Origin: Ptychodera flava
Taxonomy: Eukaryota; Hemichordata; Enteropneusta; Ptychoderidae
Length of the DNA: 64,000 bases
Assembly (NCBI RefSeq): GCF_041260155.1
Contig: NW_027248277.1
Location: forward strand, 21,087,877-21,151,876
Direction of reading: 5' to 3'
The notes under the pieces: generated by a model
The model's database searches: none
Told to the model about the DNA's origin: nothing
What the model saw: only the letters and a program-made list of their open reading frames with translations
Shown: positions 10,425 to 23,148 of the stretch, piece after piece
Numbering within the stretch: position 1 is the stretch's first letter
Layout of the letters: every line of letters begins with the position of its first letter
Made by a program: the position numbers and the translations under genes

Positions 10425-12700
10425 TAACATCACAATAAATTGTACCCTATTGTGTTTATTGATTGATATTGGTCAAATCCAAAGACAATGATGCAGGGAC
10501 ATTTCGGTAAAATGTAGTGGTTGATGCATGGATGATTTGTGCTCAAAAGTTCTTCTCCTTTTATCAGTAATTCAATCACAAGATTGATACGTTGTTTATC
10601 ACACTCAATCTCATAAAATTTGTTACTGATTTGTATTGTTTGCACATGGTTACAACATTAACAAGTTTCAGCAATATTTAAAATTTTAAATCATTGTTTT
10701 CACATTATATTCTTCCATATCAGAAAAAGTGCCTTTCTTTTGTCTTTCACTCAGTTCATTTATTAGAAAAAAGTTTGGTAATTATATGTACAGAGAATTT
10801 CCTTCTCGCTTTAGTTTGGGAATTTAAGGGAGAATGTGCCCCAGGGGCAGATATTCGGACTCTCAAATGTTCACAATTTTCTGCAATCAATAATTTGCAT
10901 ATTTAAAGACAATATATTTACTGGTAGCCAGTATTTGACAATGTTTTTATCAATTGTCAAATATAAACAAGTCTCACGAAAATATACCTTATTTGAAATT
11001 CATTCAACTGTATTCTACCACTACATTGATGCTTAGATGATAAGAGATCAATATTTATGTTCACTGTAGATAAAAAGAGATAATATACATATTTCTCAGA
11101 ATGTACACACAGTGTAACATATAACATAACCACGCCTTTAAGCATGTTCAAGTTTGCGTAAATTTGCTTGTATTAACTTCATTCAACCCTTAAGAGACTA
11201 GATCAAAAACGACAGAAAGTGTATTGATTTCCACATTTCATTGTCTCAAAGTAAAACATTGCATAATTCAACACTTACTATTTTATGAATTGAAATTAAC
11301 CAATTTGTAGTATTGCATCATTGGTTGACAATCTAAAGTTTCTTTTCGATGTATCTGTGGCTTTGTTCTCTTTTCTTTTAGGTGTCATATTTTTAGTGTA
11401 TTTTCTCGGTGTAATTGTTCCTAAATTCAATAAGCAATAAATCAGTATTTTCTTCATTCAATATTAGATGTAACTTTGTCACTGATGCGTAAGATGACTG
11501 GTTTGTACTCATAAGTTGTTTCACAGTATGACACTGAGTGCAATGTAAACACGGTAAGAGGCTCAAAACTTTTACTCTCTAGTTTTGCTTATAAGATTCA
11601 GGAAAACTGAAATGGTCCAAGGCCACTATACTCACTTAACCATCGATCATGGAAAGATAAGATTACCGGAATAAATAATAGGAAGGCATGTCATTTCATG
11701 ATTGTTGTTCATGTTTCAGTGCCTACATGATAACCTCATTGTCGGGGAAGGGAATGGAGTCAGTGATTGTAGCAACCCCCCCCCCCCCCCCCGCCCAAAA
11801 AAACCCACTATTAAACAAATAAATTTAAAAAACCAAAAATTATTCTTTGTATGCAATGGTTTAGCCTTAATGCTGCCCGGGGAAATGGTGCTATAAACGC
11901 TGAAGGTGGATAGGCTAGGCTACGCTGGAGAGCAGTTTATGAACACCAACAACATAAGTGTTATGTAGCAATATAAAGCTATCGCATTGAAAGGCCTTCT
12001 ATCAGACTAAATACATGGACAATTATCAGGTCTGAGTTCAAATGGAGACATGTGGATTCCATTGATATGCTCATCTTTATAAGAAGAAACTTTTTTTCCG
12101 AAAAATCTGGTTGATTTCATCCTGTACACTCTGTTTTGACTTAAATCTTGCATGATGTCACACGGCGACACCAGGGGTCAAAGCTCATACTTCCAGCAAA
12201 CATTAGTTTCTTTTTAAACTTTGATCCCAATTTGCTTCTGTAGTGGCCTGTGAGCAACAATATGTTAATATCTAACATATATCAAATGACAGCTCTGCTT
12301 TACCAGCATTAATACCCCCTTGCTATACACACATAGGGCAAAATGGGAATCACAAATCTGTCTTGAAGTGTTACAAGCATAAACAATGTAACAATTGAGT
12401 GTCTTAATTCACTGGTCTCATGAAAATTGCTCACAAGTTATGAACAGCAGGTATTAGAAGTGTGAACAGAAGTAAACAGTGGGTTCAAGAGAGAGCAGTG
12501 GCTACGACCTGCACAGAATGAACGGTGCAAAATCATAGAATTGGTAATGTTACTAAGTGGCCACAATAATCGTTTTTAAGTTGCAGATTTGATAACGTAG
12601 TAAAAGAAGTAATTGCCATGGATTTAGCCAAAAAATTGAAAACAAAATAATCCTGTGTTATTATTCACAGAATGAGTGTAACAAATGTATCAAATACTGG
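10425..12700 (+). other. 3' flank of TRIM copy 1
   Basis: Paralogous to the 3' flanks of copies 2, 3 and 5. No gene seen. An AATAAA occurs 9-15 nt after the stop and a second, conserved one at 11436. A run of about 17 C residues lies at 11776-11792. The stretch 12000-12250 matches decayed sequence that follows the other copies. Confidence 0.5.
11436..11441 (+). terminator. Conserved distal poly(A) signal, copy 1
   Basis: AATAAA within AGCAATAAATCAGTATTTTC, a block shared with copies 2, 3 and 5 about 1.0-1.5 kb after the stop codon. This makes it the best candidate 3' end for these genes. Confidence 0.45.
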
Positions 12701-12921
12701 ATACAAACTTAAAAAATTGTAACAAAGAAATCAAACTTACTGTATACCAAATCACAGAATTGGCAACAATGAAGCAAAGAAAATCGATGATAAGTAACCG
12801 CACTGGTAACAAAGTAACCAATATTACAGCATACTGCAGTCACCAATTTGGAAATAATTGAAGTAAGCATTGAATGAATGGAAGGCAAATAATGAAAGAC
12901 AGGCAAGCACATAGACACTTA

Positions 12922-12960
12922 CAGAAATCCAATTCTCTACAGCTATGTATGTACCATAAA
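12922..12960 (-). pseudogene. Decayed EGF exon (unit 1)
   Basis: The minus strand reads GGTACATACATAGCTGTAGA, then GAATTGGATTTCTG and a GTAAGT donor. It is homologous to the intact EGF exon at 38241-38310. It has lost the Gly-Thr-Cys cysteine and carries the extra T in GAATTGG that other decayed copies share. Confidence 0.5.
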
Positions 12961-12969
12961 TTGTGTTGA

Positions 12970-14260
12970 ATTGTGTGGAATGTTGAAATTCATTAGGCTT
13001 TCGCAACTCTATACACTGAGGCCTGCATAGGCTAGACAGAACAGAGATAACAGAACTCAAGACCACTAGGAATTGTAGTGAAGTATGTTGATGTGTTAGT
13101 AATCCTATTCTACACATCAAACAGTAAATGTAGCAGTCCATCTTCCAAGTATTCAATAGGAATAAGATCAAAGATATTGTATGTATAGGATTCACTATAT
13201 TAACGTAGAGCTGCATGTTGCCAGCACAGTTTTTTTTCAAAGGAATGTCTCTCATCTAAGATGACAAGAAAACCCCCTCATACTATATCTTTTTAAAAAT
13301 CAGAGAGTCTAACATTTAGTATGGCAGCAATAGTTAACTTGAAAGATGAAGGGGTGTATATTTGGGGTAAAAAACCTCAATTTTGGTATTGAGCAAAATA
13401 CGCTGTGTTAGGTGCAGTACTCCTTAAAAGACAATTGAAACAGGTTTGCCCGACCGAGAAATGTGTTGTAATGCTTGTATGTGGGTGCACCGGCTCTTTG
13501 TATGGCAAATGCATATTACTATAATGGACTGTCAATTTCAAATCAGTATGTCAAGTAATATTGTAATTATAACGCAAAAAATTAATTTACAACTTGTGTT
13601 ACACAAAAACTACCTGTCTTTAATTAATTTCTCTTGAGAAAATCTACTAGCCAAACTTAAAATAAAAATAATAGCACACAACTGTGAAAAAAAATGACAA
13701 AACAACAAAAGGCGTTTTGGCAAACACACACTGCCAAAACTCAGAAATCTGATAGCGGCAAAATGATGAAGGCATGGATAAAAATGATACATTTCACTTG
13801 TTTCTGGTTTCTGTACATTTTTAAAAGGAATATCAACAGAGACAAAAAAGTTCAATCTCATCTGTTTTCTGAACAATTTTTCAAAGAAAATACTATCACG
13901 ATGAGCTCTTTTTCTAAATTTAACAAGCAATTCTTCCATTTCAAGCTCGCCAGCCATTCTTTTTTCATTTAACTGTGGGACTGTGTTGACCCCAACAAAT
14001 ATCTGAAATTGTTTGAGCCATAGTTGCCAGTATAATATCTCTTCACATGAAATCAAATTGAATGAAATAAAACTTTTCCTGAAGTGTGAGGCAAAAGTAA
14101 ATAACAATAATACATTCACAATCACAATATTCATCTATCTCTGCTCTTCACTTCCTAATATTTCACTATTATCACATTATTCAAAACATCGTCATTGTTA
14201 AGTTCTGGAACTGCTATGAATTCTAGTCTAGTCGAAGTTTGTTGAGTTCAAGTTAAACTT
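12970..14260. other. Shared non-coding module, unit 1
   Basis: Paralogous to 24720-25850, 39080-40270, 49350-50540 and 59750-60960. Landmarks are GAGGCCTGCATAGGC, TTACAACTTGTGTTACACA, TCTCTTGAGAAAATCTA and CACTGCCAAAACTCAGAAAT. On the minus strand most copies carry AATAAAGTTTATGCG, a possible 3' end. ORFs across it are not conserved in frame, so none is called. Confidence 0.5.
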
Positions 14261-14269
14261 TATGTTGCA

Positions 14270-14860
14270 TGTCAGTGAAGTTGCAAGATCTAAATATGCA
14301 AGGTGTGGTCATGGGCAAGCTTGATGAACATGTTGTTATGGACAAAGAAATGAGAGACATTGCGACTCAGTTTACCAGTACGAGACTAGATTCTTGAAGT
14401 TTTAGGACAATTTCAAAGTATTTCGGGGCATTTAAGAAATGGAAGAATGGGCGGAAAGAAAAATGTGAGTCCACTACCTGTTAATGCCATTCATGTCGAA
14501 TTAAGTCGTCTGATATGTAATAACGTTAGTTTTCACAGTGATCACAAGATACTCAACTTGGAATCAAGTAAAACTGACCAATATAGAAAGGGGAACTAAG
14601 TAACGATAGCAAAGTTGGTAACTGTGGCATGTCCATATGCTAATGTGCAACGCTATATCAGTCTATGTACCGGTAATATTGATATTCATAGTAACGAGCT
14701 TTTGTTTCAAGCGTTACTTAACACACGCAGTGCTATTAAGCGTGCAACTATAAGAAGAACCTTTCAGTCATACCAGGGCCAGGGAAACTATTTATCAAAA
14801 CCGTTTTATAATCCTATGGATGTCTATATAGTTACGTGTTGAATTATCGTCAGAAACTGC
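14270..14860. other. Non-coding stretch unique to unit 1
   Basis: No convincing coding sequence or repeat was seen. A 75-codon open stretch at 14615-14842 has no recognisable motif and is not called. Confidence 0.3.
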
Positions 14861-14864
14861 TGAG

Positions 14865-16490
14865 TCGAGTATACTCGGCCTCGTGCAGGCAATGTTTTTC
14901 ACCAAACAAGAAAATTCCGCCGGAGCGCACAAACTTCCAAAATTGGCCGAATTTTCTTTTTCCCTTGAAATTCAAATATATAGACTTGCGTTCCAGATTC
15001 AGCTTACACATGTAATTGACCTTTTATCAACATACAGCCACCTAACAGGTCAATATTTAGATGAAAAGCCTCCACATCTAGAAAAACTTTTAAGAATCCA
15101 ATCAAAATCTGAGTGTTACTCTCTCTCTCTCTCTCTCTCTCTCTCAAACTAATACAGCGCCAAATATCCAAGTGAAACAAATAGAATGCTCAGTGGCGCT
15201 CAGAGTTACAATGAAAATGCTCTCTGGAAGATGTATGTCATATGATGCCTAGATTTCTAGGAGACATTTAGCTACGAAACAATCGGGCACCTTTCTGAAA
15301 TTAATAGGGACCAAAAACAGCAAAGCCTTGCATGTCTAAAAGTGTTCCACTCCGGTGTGAAATTCTGACGTTAGTGACTACGCATGTGTAAACATAGGAG
15401 AGGAGCTAAAAGCGTCGGAAAATTTTCCTCTCAAGGAAGCACACTCGAGTACTCGGCCGCGTGCAGTTGATCTTTTGCACGCCAACAAAATATACCGCCG
15501 TAGTTTGCCTAAGTTGAGCTTCAGATTTGAAAGGTTAGTGAGATATCAGTTTAGCTCCCTTTATGTTATTCAATATCAGTGAAAATTTTGTGGAGATTAG
15601 TGAGTTCACTGTCACACGGAGTATTTTGGTCATCCATACTCCATAAGGAAAGTAGCTTAATAGTGGCTTTCAGTTTTCCGACATGCAGTAATTATTATGT
15701 AACTTGAGATAAAGATGTAAAAGATGCGTGATAAAAATTGTTTAATTTATTCTTCTACGGATGAGATGAAGAGTTAGCGTCAGAAAACGTTATCCCTCTC
15801 AGGGGAGCAGAGTCGACTACTGTGCCATGTGAGGGCGTTCTATGCGTGGCACACCAAAGCCCCCAAAATCCGCTAGAGGGCCCAAATTTTCAAATGGCCA
15901 AATTTTCCCGTTTTCCCCTCGAAATTCAAATAAATAGACTTGATTTGCAGATTTAGCTTATATTCGAGCATATAATTAACATTTTCATTCACCGTACAGC
16001 CACCTAGCAAGTCAATTTCGGCTGAAAACCTCCACAGGTAGGTAAACTTTAATCCATAAAGAACTAAGAGTTTTACATTCTTTGTAAAAGACATTTATCT
16101 ACGAGACGATTGTAGAACTTCTCAAAATTAATGAGGACCCAAAAGAGCAAAGGCTTGTTTGCCTAAAAGTCTTTTACTCCTGTGAACTTGTAAGGTCAGT
16201 GCCTCTGAATGACGCCCATGTCAATGCAAGGAGCAGAAAATTGTTATATTGTTTTGTTTTTGTGCCCTGTCTGAACTTTTTTTCTGTATTGGTGAAATCA
16301 TTGTGGATGATTGTTCACTGTCTTACGGATTCTTTTTATTACCCAAGAACATAGTTTGTAAAGAATGTATATTACCTGAGTTTGAGTTTTCTAACCGGAA
16401 TAGAATTTTTCCTTTTTTATTTCTCTCGAAATTCAAATAAATAAACTTGATTTGCAGATTTAGCTTATGTTCAAGGATATAATTGATTTC
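14865..16490. repeat. Second cluster of the ~400 bp dispersed repeat
   Basis: Copies or fragments with the same landmarks as the 4.2-5.9 kb array (CGCACAAACTTCC, AAATTCAAATAAATAGACTT, CAGCCACCTA, AACAATCGGGCA, GAGTACTCGGCC) start near 14870, 15470, 15840 and 16420. The first is interrupted by a (CT)n run at 15119-15145. No open frame is shared between copies. Confidence 0.7.
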
Positions 16491-16499
16491 AAATTAAAG

Positions 16500-17530
16500 A
16501 CATTTTATGAATTTGAAAACAAAGGAAGAACGCTTTTCACCCCTGTAAGTGGATTTTCAATTCCACTCATAGTAAGAGATCTTTGGGATATGAACCATCT
16601 CACCAAAATAAAGGGTATGAAGTGAATTTATCATCACTGATTTTGTGGAATAACATGCATAATTTATACACAGAATTATTGTGTTATAAACTTTGGATGT
16701 AAGGCTAAAATGAGAGGCTGAATTCGATACGGCTGAATGATTAGCCTTTTGTTTTCAACATAATGGGTCTCTTTTTTTGCAAGCAGTCAGCATTCTATGA
16801 CGTGCGCCCTTCATTGACAGCACACTCGACTCATAATTTTGACAAATCAAGGTTTCAATTAATGTGAATTTGTGTAAAACTGGTGCACTTATGAGAAATC
16901 AATGATAAAAATGTTTATAGAGTGTCTACGAGATATACTATGAAACATTTTCTAGTATAGATGAGTACTTTTCCTCCCTTATCCTCATTTGAATAGACTG
17001 ACGTGCAACTTTGTAGAAAAATGGGTTTCGGGTTTCAGAGATACGGCACTATTAGATGGATACAATATTTCAAACATTAATTTAACCATTTCATGTCGCA
17101 CAGTTTTTGATAATTTTTGTATATTCGCAGAATTCTCTGCATCTTGTGTAAAATTGTTAGAGTATGTAGAGTCATTGGTATGATATGATCAATTGTTGCA
17201 TGCATTCAGAGTCACTTTTTAATGTTGCTGTACATATCTGATTCTTTGACGGGAAATTCGCCACTCCAGGTGAATCAACAGTTTGGAAAGAGAATTCATT
17301 TGATTTATGTAAGAGATGTTTTGGAGGTGTATGTCAACATCTAATTTTAATACCATCGACCTGGGGAATACATTTGACAACCGCACTAGCTCCTTTAAAA
17401 TCTGGCACAAATTTACTCCTTTGATTGCAAATCGATCATTCCATCCCTACTGATCTTTAAGTAGGACCTGCATACTACAATATTTGGATGACGGGGTGGC
17501 TATAAAGCTGTCTATCCATCATTTTTCATT
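16500..17530. other. 5' flanking block of array unit 2
   Basis: Paralogous to 6180-7250, with the same TTATAAACTTTGGATGTAA and GACGGGAAATTCGCCACT landmarks. No gene seen. Confidence 0.55.
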
Positions 17531-17534
17531 CATA

Positions 17535-17746
17535 AACACGATTGGAACTAATTTGGAATAATTGGATGGTGAAGTAATGTCGATATAATCTGCAAATGTA
17601 AGCTCATCTGCTTTTCTTTTTAAGTTATACACTTGTTTTTATGAGCAATTTGTAATATTGCAACATTAAGCTATACGACACCTCAAACTTTGAGAAATTT
17701 AAAAAATATGAAAATCCAATTATCCCAAATTAGTTCCAATCGTGTT
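17535..17746. mobile_element. 212-bp MITE with 32-bp inverted repeats and CATA duplication
   Basis: The left end is AACACGATTGGAACTAATTT plus 12 more bases (17535-17566). The right end (17715-17746) is its reverse complement with one mismatch in 32. CATA flanks both sides (17531-17534 and 17747-17750). Units 3 and 6 have a single uninterrupted CATTCATAGTTAG at the equivalent place, so the empty site is visible. No ORF. A 4-bp duplication does not by itself fix the superfamily. Confidence 0.85.
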
Positions 17747-17811
17747 CATAGTTAGAAAAGTACTGACATAATGATAATCTGATACACAATTATCTTGAAG
17801 TCTTGATAGTT

Positions 17812-17975
17812 AAACACCCTGTTCTGTAAATGGAAGATTCCTTGGCATGGCTGACGACCACTAGATATACTCTATTCCAAGCCTGCCTGGGCCATCTTCA
17901 TTTTCCAGGGTGTACAGTCAAGTGTATACTGTTGTTTACACGGTCGGCAGTGTATATTCCAGTTGGATAGTATAT
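17812..17975 (+). other. Leader-like block, unit 2 (frame disrupted)
   Basis: Homologous to 7313-7475. The ATG at 17830 is kept, but a two-base insertion in the GGGTGTACAGTCAAG part shifts the small ORF. Confidence 0.4.
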
Positions 17976-18098
17976 CGGTTGGTAACATAGTGTTTCCATT
18001 GTGATAATAATAATCTTAACGGTGGTTCTACACCGGCATTGTTGTAAAAGTGACCTCCAACATCAGACACATGTCTGTATCATACTATGTGGATCGCC

Positions 18099-18273
18099 TG
18101 ATCAAGAAGTAGGTCACCCAGAACTCCCTAGCTGAGCGTATGAAATCAAAACAGAATTTGCTTCACTCCAATACTACAGTCAGTTGGTGAGTCAAGTGAC
18201 ATCATCTTGTTGAGGGGCCTTATCTGCTATCAGCTCTGTACCTGTCTCAGGTTGACCGACACACCTATGCACA
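18099..18273 (+). promoter_or_regulatory. Conserved proximal 5' region of TRIM copy 2
   Basis: The shared block begins TGATCAAGAAGTAGGTCACC. An AP-1-like TGAGTCA is at 18188-18194. CTGTCTCAG followed by GTTGACC precedes the start codon and may be an acceptor. Confidence 0.45.
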
Positions 18274-20475
18274 ATGGCTGCTGCTTCTGAATGCAAAGTT
18301 TTGGAAGAAATTGGTGAAGATTTCCTGTGTTGTACCATCTGTCTGGAGCAGTTCAAGTCTCCTAAAATTCTACCATGTCTGCATACATTCTGTGAGCAGT
18401 GTTTAGTCACACTGGTTGAGAAGACTGGATCTCTAAACTGTCCAGAATGTCGACAGCAATATCAGCTTCCTGTTGGAGGAGTGCCAGCAATAAAAGACAA
18501 CTTCTTTATGAACAATCTCGTTGATATATTCAAGCAGCGACTGGAATCTATGCAGGAAGCTGAGGTCAAATGTGAAGGCTGCCAACAGATTGCAGCCACT
18601 CACAGGTGTGTGGAGTGTAAACACTATCTCTGTGACAACTGTGTTAGGGCACATAAAAATCTACCACTAACACGGATTCATCAACTTATGATAATCGGAA
18701 AATATGAAAGAGCAAAATCAACAAGTCCCGTGACGCTACAAGCAATGGAATATTGCAATGTACATACTGAAAACAAAATTGAGTTCTACTGTGAAACCTG
18801 TCAGGTACCTGTCTGTACAAACTGCACCATAGTCAAACACCGCATACCAGAACATGTACACAGAGACTTGAAAGATGCAGCAGATGAGTATCTTACAGTA
18901 TTGAAAGCCATGGTTGACAAACTGAAAGTGAAGGAACAGGAAGCTGAAAAGAACAAAACCCTGGCCAAACAGATACACACTGATCTTACAGAGCAATGCA
19001 GCAGAGAAGAAAGCAAGGTGAGAATGAAAGCAGAAGAAATCATCGAGAAAATAAAGAGAGAAGAGCAGAGACTGATAGATGAACTGAAAAACAATTACAA
19101 AATGAAAATTAAAAGAGCAGCTGCTGATATTGATGAGATGGAATTAAAACATGGTAACATTAAGAGTGCAGGCAATTACATAGAGACACTGATGCATCAT
19201 GGGAATGCTGCTCAACTTCTCTCAACAAAGGGTGATGTTGGCACTCGTATCAAACAACTGATTACCATGGAAACTATAGCAAAAGCTGAACAGGAAGACT
19301 TCATATTCACACCACATGATGAATTCTGTGAACATGGAATTCTGGGAATACTGAAATCTGATGTGTGTATGTCAAAGTGTACAGTTGAAAACATTCCAAA
19401 ACAACTCTGGAAAGGTGACTCTGCAGACCTACTGATCACAACCAGAGATTCCACAGGAAAACAAGTCATCCCAAAACAACAAGTGAAAGCCAAGGTAAGA
19501 AAACCTGATGCATCATGGGAAGACATCCATGTTGCTGATAACAGAGATGGTACACACAGAGTTACAGTGACTGGACAATTGGATGGAAAATATCAAGTTA
19601 CCATGACAATAGGAGATCAACCAATACCAGGCTGTCCTGTCATCATACCTGTCATCAAAGGATTGGTGAAGACCATTGGCAGTAAAGGAAGTGCTGAGGG
19701 ACAGTACAACGTACCTTGTGATGTTACCATAAACAAAGACAGAGACATAGTCACTGCAGATACAGGTAATAATAGGTTGCAGATAATCACCAGAGAGGGA
19801 AAAGTTAAGAAAATTGTGGAACTAAAACAGTTTGGGAAACCTTTCAGACCATGTGATATCGCTATATCAAGTGATAATACACACTATAGCTTAGATGAAA
19901 ATAAGCAAGTAGTTGTCATTGATAAGAATGGACATGTCATCAGATGCTTTGGACAAAATGAGTTGAAAGATCCAGGGGGCATTGGGATTAGTCCTGTAGA
20001 TGGCAATGTCTATGTGACAGATTATGGTGGGCACTGTGTCAGGGTTTACACACAACACGGTAAATACCTTAAGTCATTTGGGTTAGGAGGTTCAGGTGAA
20101 GGGGAATTCAATGGTCCCTTGGGTGTAGTCATAGCAACTACTGGAATGGTATTTGTAGCAGACTACCATAACCAGCGTATCCAGGTATTCAATGCACATG
20201 ACCAGTATTTGTATTCCTTTGATTGTAAGAATGGGGATGGTACGATGAGATACCCAATAGGAATAGCAATTGAAAACGATAAATATGTCTATGTATCTTC
20301 TCGTGACCCTAGTGGTCTTTTGAAGTTTGAAAGTAGTGGTAAGTTTGTTTGTCGTATTGATAGTGATAGTGATGGGCTGAAGGAGCCCACTGGTATAGCA
20401 CTTACAGATGATGTACCATGCAGAGTGATCGTTACAGATACAATCAACCACTGCATCATGGTGTTTGTACAGTGA
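18274..20475 (+). CDS. TRIM-NHL E3 ubiquitin ligase, copy 2 (intact, 733 aa)
   Basis: This is a single uninterrupted coding region. The start is the ATG in CACAATGGCTGC, conserved in all six copies. RING finger, C3HC4: Cys20, Cys23, Cys35, His37, Cys40, Cys43, Cys56, Cys59. B-box 1: Cys100, Cys103, Cys112, Cys115, Cys120, Cys123, His127, His136. B-box 2: Cys161, His164, Cys173, Cys176, Cys181, Cys184, His189 and His194/196. A Lys/Glu-rich coiled coil spans about 198-300, a filamin-type domain about 363-460 and six NHL repeats about 465-733 (for example KTIGSKGSAEGQYN). The order matches TRIM2/TRIM3/TRIM71. Family knowledge: RING recruits E2 to transfer ubiquitin, the coiled coil dimerises, and the propeller binds protein or RNA targets. 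Target and pathway are unknown. It is one of two undamaged copies and probably a functional source for the array. Confidence 0.95.
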   Translation: MAAASECKVLEEIGEDFLCCTICLEQFKSPKILPCLHTFCEQCLVTLVEKTGSLNCPECRQQYQLPVGGVPAIKDNFFMNNLVDIFKQRLESMQEAEVKCEGCQQIAATHRCVECKHYLCDNCVRAHKNLPLTRIHQLMIIGKYERAKSTSPVTLQAMEYCNVHTENKIEFYCETCQVPVCTNCTIVKHRIPEHVHRDLKDAADEYLTVLKAMVDKLKVKEQEAEKNKTLAKQIHTDLTEQCSREESKVRMKAEEIIEKIKREEQRLIDELKNNYKMKIKRAAADIDEMELKHGNIKSAGNYIETLMHHGNAAQLLSTKGDVGTRIKQLITMETIAKAEQEDFIFTPHDEFCEHGILGILKSDVCMSKCTVENIPKQLWKGDSADLLITTRDSTGKQVIPKQQVKAKVRKPDASWEDIHVADNRDGTHRVTVTGQLDGKYQVTMTIGDQPIPGCPVIIPVIKGLVKTIGSKGSAEGQYNVPCDVTINKDRDIVTADTGNNRLQIITREGKVKKIVELKQFGKPFRPCDIAISSDNTHYSLDENKQVVVIDKNGHVIRCFGQNELKDPGGIGISPVDGNVYVTDYGGHCVRVYTQHGKYLKSFGLGGSGEGEFNGPLGVVIATTGMVFVADYHNQRIQVFNAHDQYLYSFDCKNGDGTMRYPIGIAIENDKYVYVSSRDPSGLLKFESSGKFVCRIDSDSDGLKEPTGIALTDDVPCRVIVTDTINHCIMVFVQ

Positions 20476-22770
20476 TAACATCACAAGTAATTGTACCAGA
20501 TATTATTGGTCAAATCCAAAGACAAAGATCCAGTGACATTTTGACATACAATACACATCTTTAAAATGCAGTGAGTACGGGCCAGGGATGATTTTTGCTG
20601 AATATTTCATCTTTTACCAGTAATTTAATCACAACATTGATATGTTGCAGCAGGATGGAAGGAAATCAATTTCCTTACATTAGTATTTGATTTATGATTT
20701 TTCTTGTGATAAAAAATGTCAACAAGTAAAACAAAGGCATTTTATGGTTTGATCACACTCAATAACATATAATATTTTACTGGTTTGTGCATACAATTAA
20801 GACATTAACAAGTTTCAGAGACATTGTTACTTTTACTTCATTTGCGAAGGAACTTTGCATTCACACCATATGCTTCCATAATCAGAAAAGTGACTTTCAT
20901 TCATCTTTCACAATATTCATGTGTTAGATCAAAGCAGGGTAGATGGGGTAACATAATATGTACAGAGAATTAAATCACTGTCTTGGTATTTCAAAAATTG
21001 TATTGAGTTCACATAGGGATGGTGATATTTCGAACTTCAAATATTGGTAAATATTCGGTAATTTGATTCCCTAATACCAAAATTTGCACGGTGATCCCTG
21101 AATTTTATTTTTGCTTTGAAAAATATTGTTTGAAAGTTTTACTGGAGGGAAACTTGGATCTACATCTTAAGTGTTAGGCGTGAACTATCTTAAAGGGATA
21201 ACAGTTGTAAACTTCATAATATTCATAGTATTTTTCCATGTAAAAGTTATTTCTGTGCAATTCTCCCTACAGAATCCATATGTAGAAGGAATTAGCCTAT
21301 AAAGTACAATATGCGATTTCATAGTTCATAAATATATTCTATTTTGCACAAAAATTAAGTTGTCAACATTAACATTTCCTTATTTAAAAAAGGAGTCACA
21401 TTCGCTAAAATAGAGATCAATGCTTAGTATAATTTGCATACCATATGTTTTCTGGTTGCCTGTATTTGTTATGTTTTTTATCAATCATCAAATAATAACA
21501 TATACTTCATTTTAGATTCATTCAGCTGTATTCTACCACCACATTGATGACAAGATAATAACAGACGATTTACGATCACTGTCAATAAACACAGATAATG
21601 AACATATTTCACAGACAGTAGATAAATATTTAATACAAAGTAACCATGCCTTTCAACATTTTCAAATTTGTGTAAATTTACTTGTATTACTTTCATTCTC
21701 CCGACTAAATGTTGATTTCCACATTTTATAGTCTGAAAGTAAAATTGCAAACTATCAACACTTTAATTGAAATAAACTTAGTGAATTTTTAATATTTGAT
21801 GTACTGTGTAACACCTGCAAAACTGGTTGTCAATCTGAAGATATCTTTTAGAAGTGGCATAACAATTCTGTAACTGGTTTTCTTGTGTCTCATGTGCTAT
21901 TTTTAGTGTATTTTCTGTGTGTAATGGTTCCTTTATTAAAGCAATAAATCTGTATTTTCTTCATTAAATATCATGAGTACTTGTGTCACTGATCTGTAAG
22001 ATAGACTGGTTTGGACTCATATTTTGTCTCATTGTATAACACTGAGTGCAACATAAACAGTAATCTAAATAAGGTTTACACTGAAGTGTTTTGATTCCAA
22101 TTCATTGGACAGAAAAGCTGAAATGGTCAAAGGTCACTTACTCGATCATAGAAAGATTAAGCTTATGGGAAAGAATAATGGGGAGGTATGTCATCTGATG
22201 ATTGTTGTTCAGGTTTCAGAACCTACACAATAACCCTGCTGTAAAGGAAGGGAATGAAGTGGGTGATTGTGAAAAAAAAAAATAAAAAAACATAAACACA
22301 TAAAAACATATGAAAAAACCCTAAATCAACTAGGTGTGCAATGATGTAGCCTTACTTTTGCCAGGAGAGCATTGTGTGAACCATGAACTCTGGGGAATAG
22401 ACTATGAACAAGAGCATCAACAACATATCTATTTAATCATTTACATCCCGTTTGAGGTAAAATATCTGCATAATGTCATAAGTCACCAGGGTCAGGGTTC
22501 AAAAGGTAGATAGTCTGTTCTATGGTCAAAGACCAAACCTCCTGCAAACATTTGATTTTCTTAGCACTTTCACCCCTATTCCTTCTGAATAGGTCCACTT
22601 TGCCATATAAAATAATGCAATCAGGATAAACCATGGTGGTGATTGGGTAAACCTTTGACCGTGGCCCCTTCTATTTGCACTGTGCAATGTTCATCATGCT
22701 TCAAGTCCAATCGTATTTCAGTCACATGCAGTGTCAAATGTGGGCATGCAAATGTGCACAAGCTGACCAC
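20476..22770 (+). other. 3' flank of TRIM copy 2
   Basis: Paralogous to the flanks after copies 1, 3 and 5. No gene seen. The stretch 22480-22650 matches 35380-35570. The tail and transmembrane exons of the EGF gene, expected next by comparison with unit 3, are absent here. Confidence 0.5.
21943..21948 (+). terminator. Conserved distal poly(A) signal, copy 2
   Basis: AATAAA in AAAGCAATAAATCTGTATTT, 1.47 kb after the stop. It is followed by T/G-rich sequence and conserved in copies 1, 3 and 5. Confidence 0.45.
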
Positions 22771-23148
22771 AACATTTCCTGTGAAAAGTTTGATGTTTGT
22801 CAGATTCCAAAAGTATATGACTCTGGATGACTGTAGGTACAAAGGTATTGCACCACCGGCAGAGGTATAGGTTAAAATGCGGACTTCAGTCAGATTCCAC
22901 TACTTTAATGAGGAACTTTTGTTGCCTTGTAAAGGGCCAGTGAATGTAAATATAAATTATCATTTTCACTACTTTTGTTTGTAACTCAATGGCAAGATAT
23001 TGTTCTACTCTGTAGTGCATGCTGAAATGCCCACTATCCAGCTCTACCCTTACGAAAAAGACCCCATAGCATTCTATAGAAATCTACAGCTTACAGACAT
23101 TCTTTAACTTTCTACAGTTCTATAGAAGTTTACAAGAGTTTTGGCTTA

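Noticed and set aside
11776-11792. Run of C residues after copy 1
   Set aside because: Simple homopolymer. Other units have A-rich text at this point.
15119-15145. (CT)n run as a GAGA-type regulatory element
   Set aside because: It lies inside a dispersed repeat copy with no promoter context.
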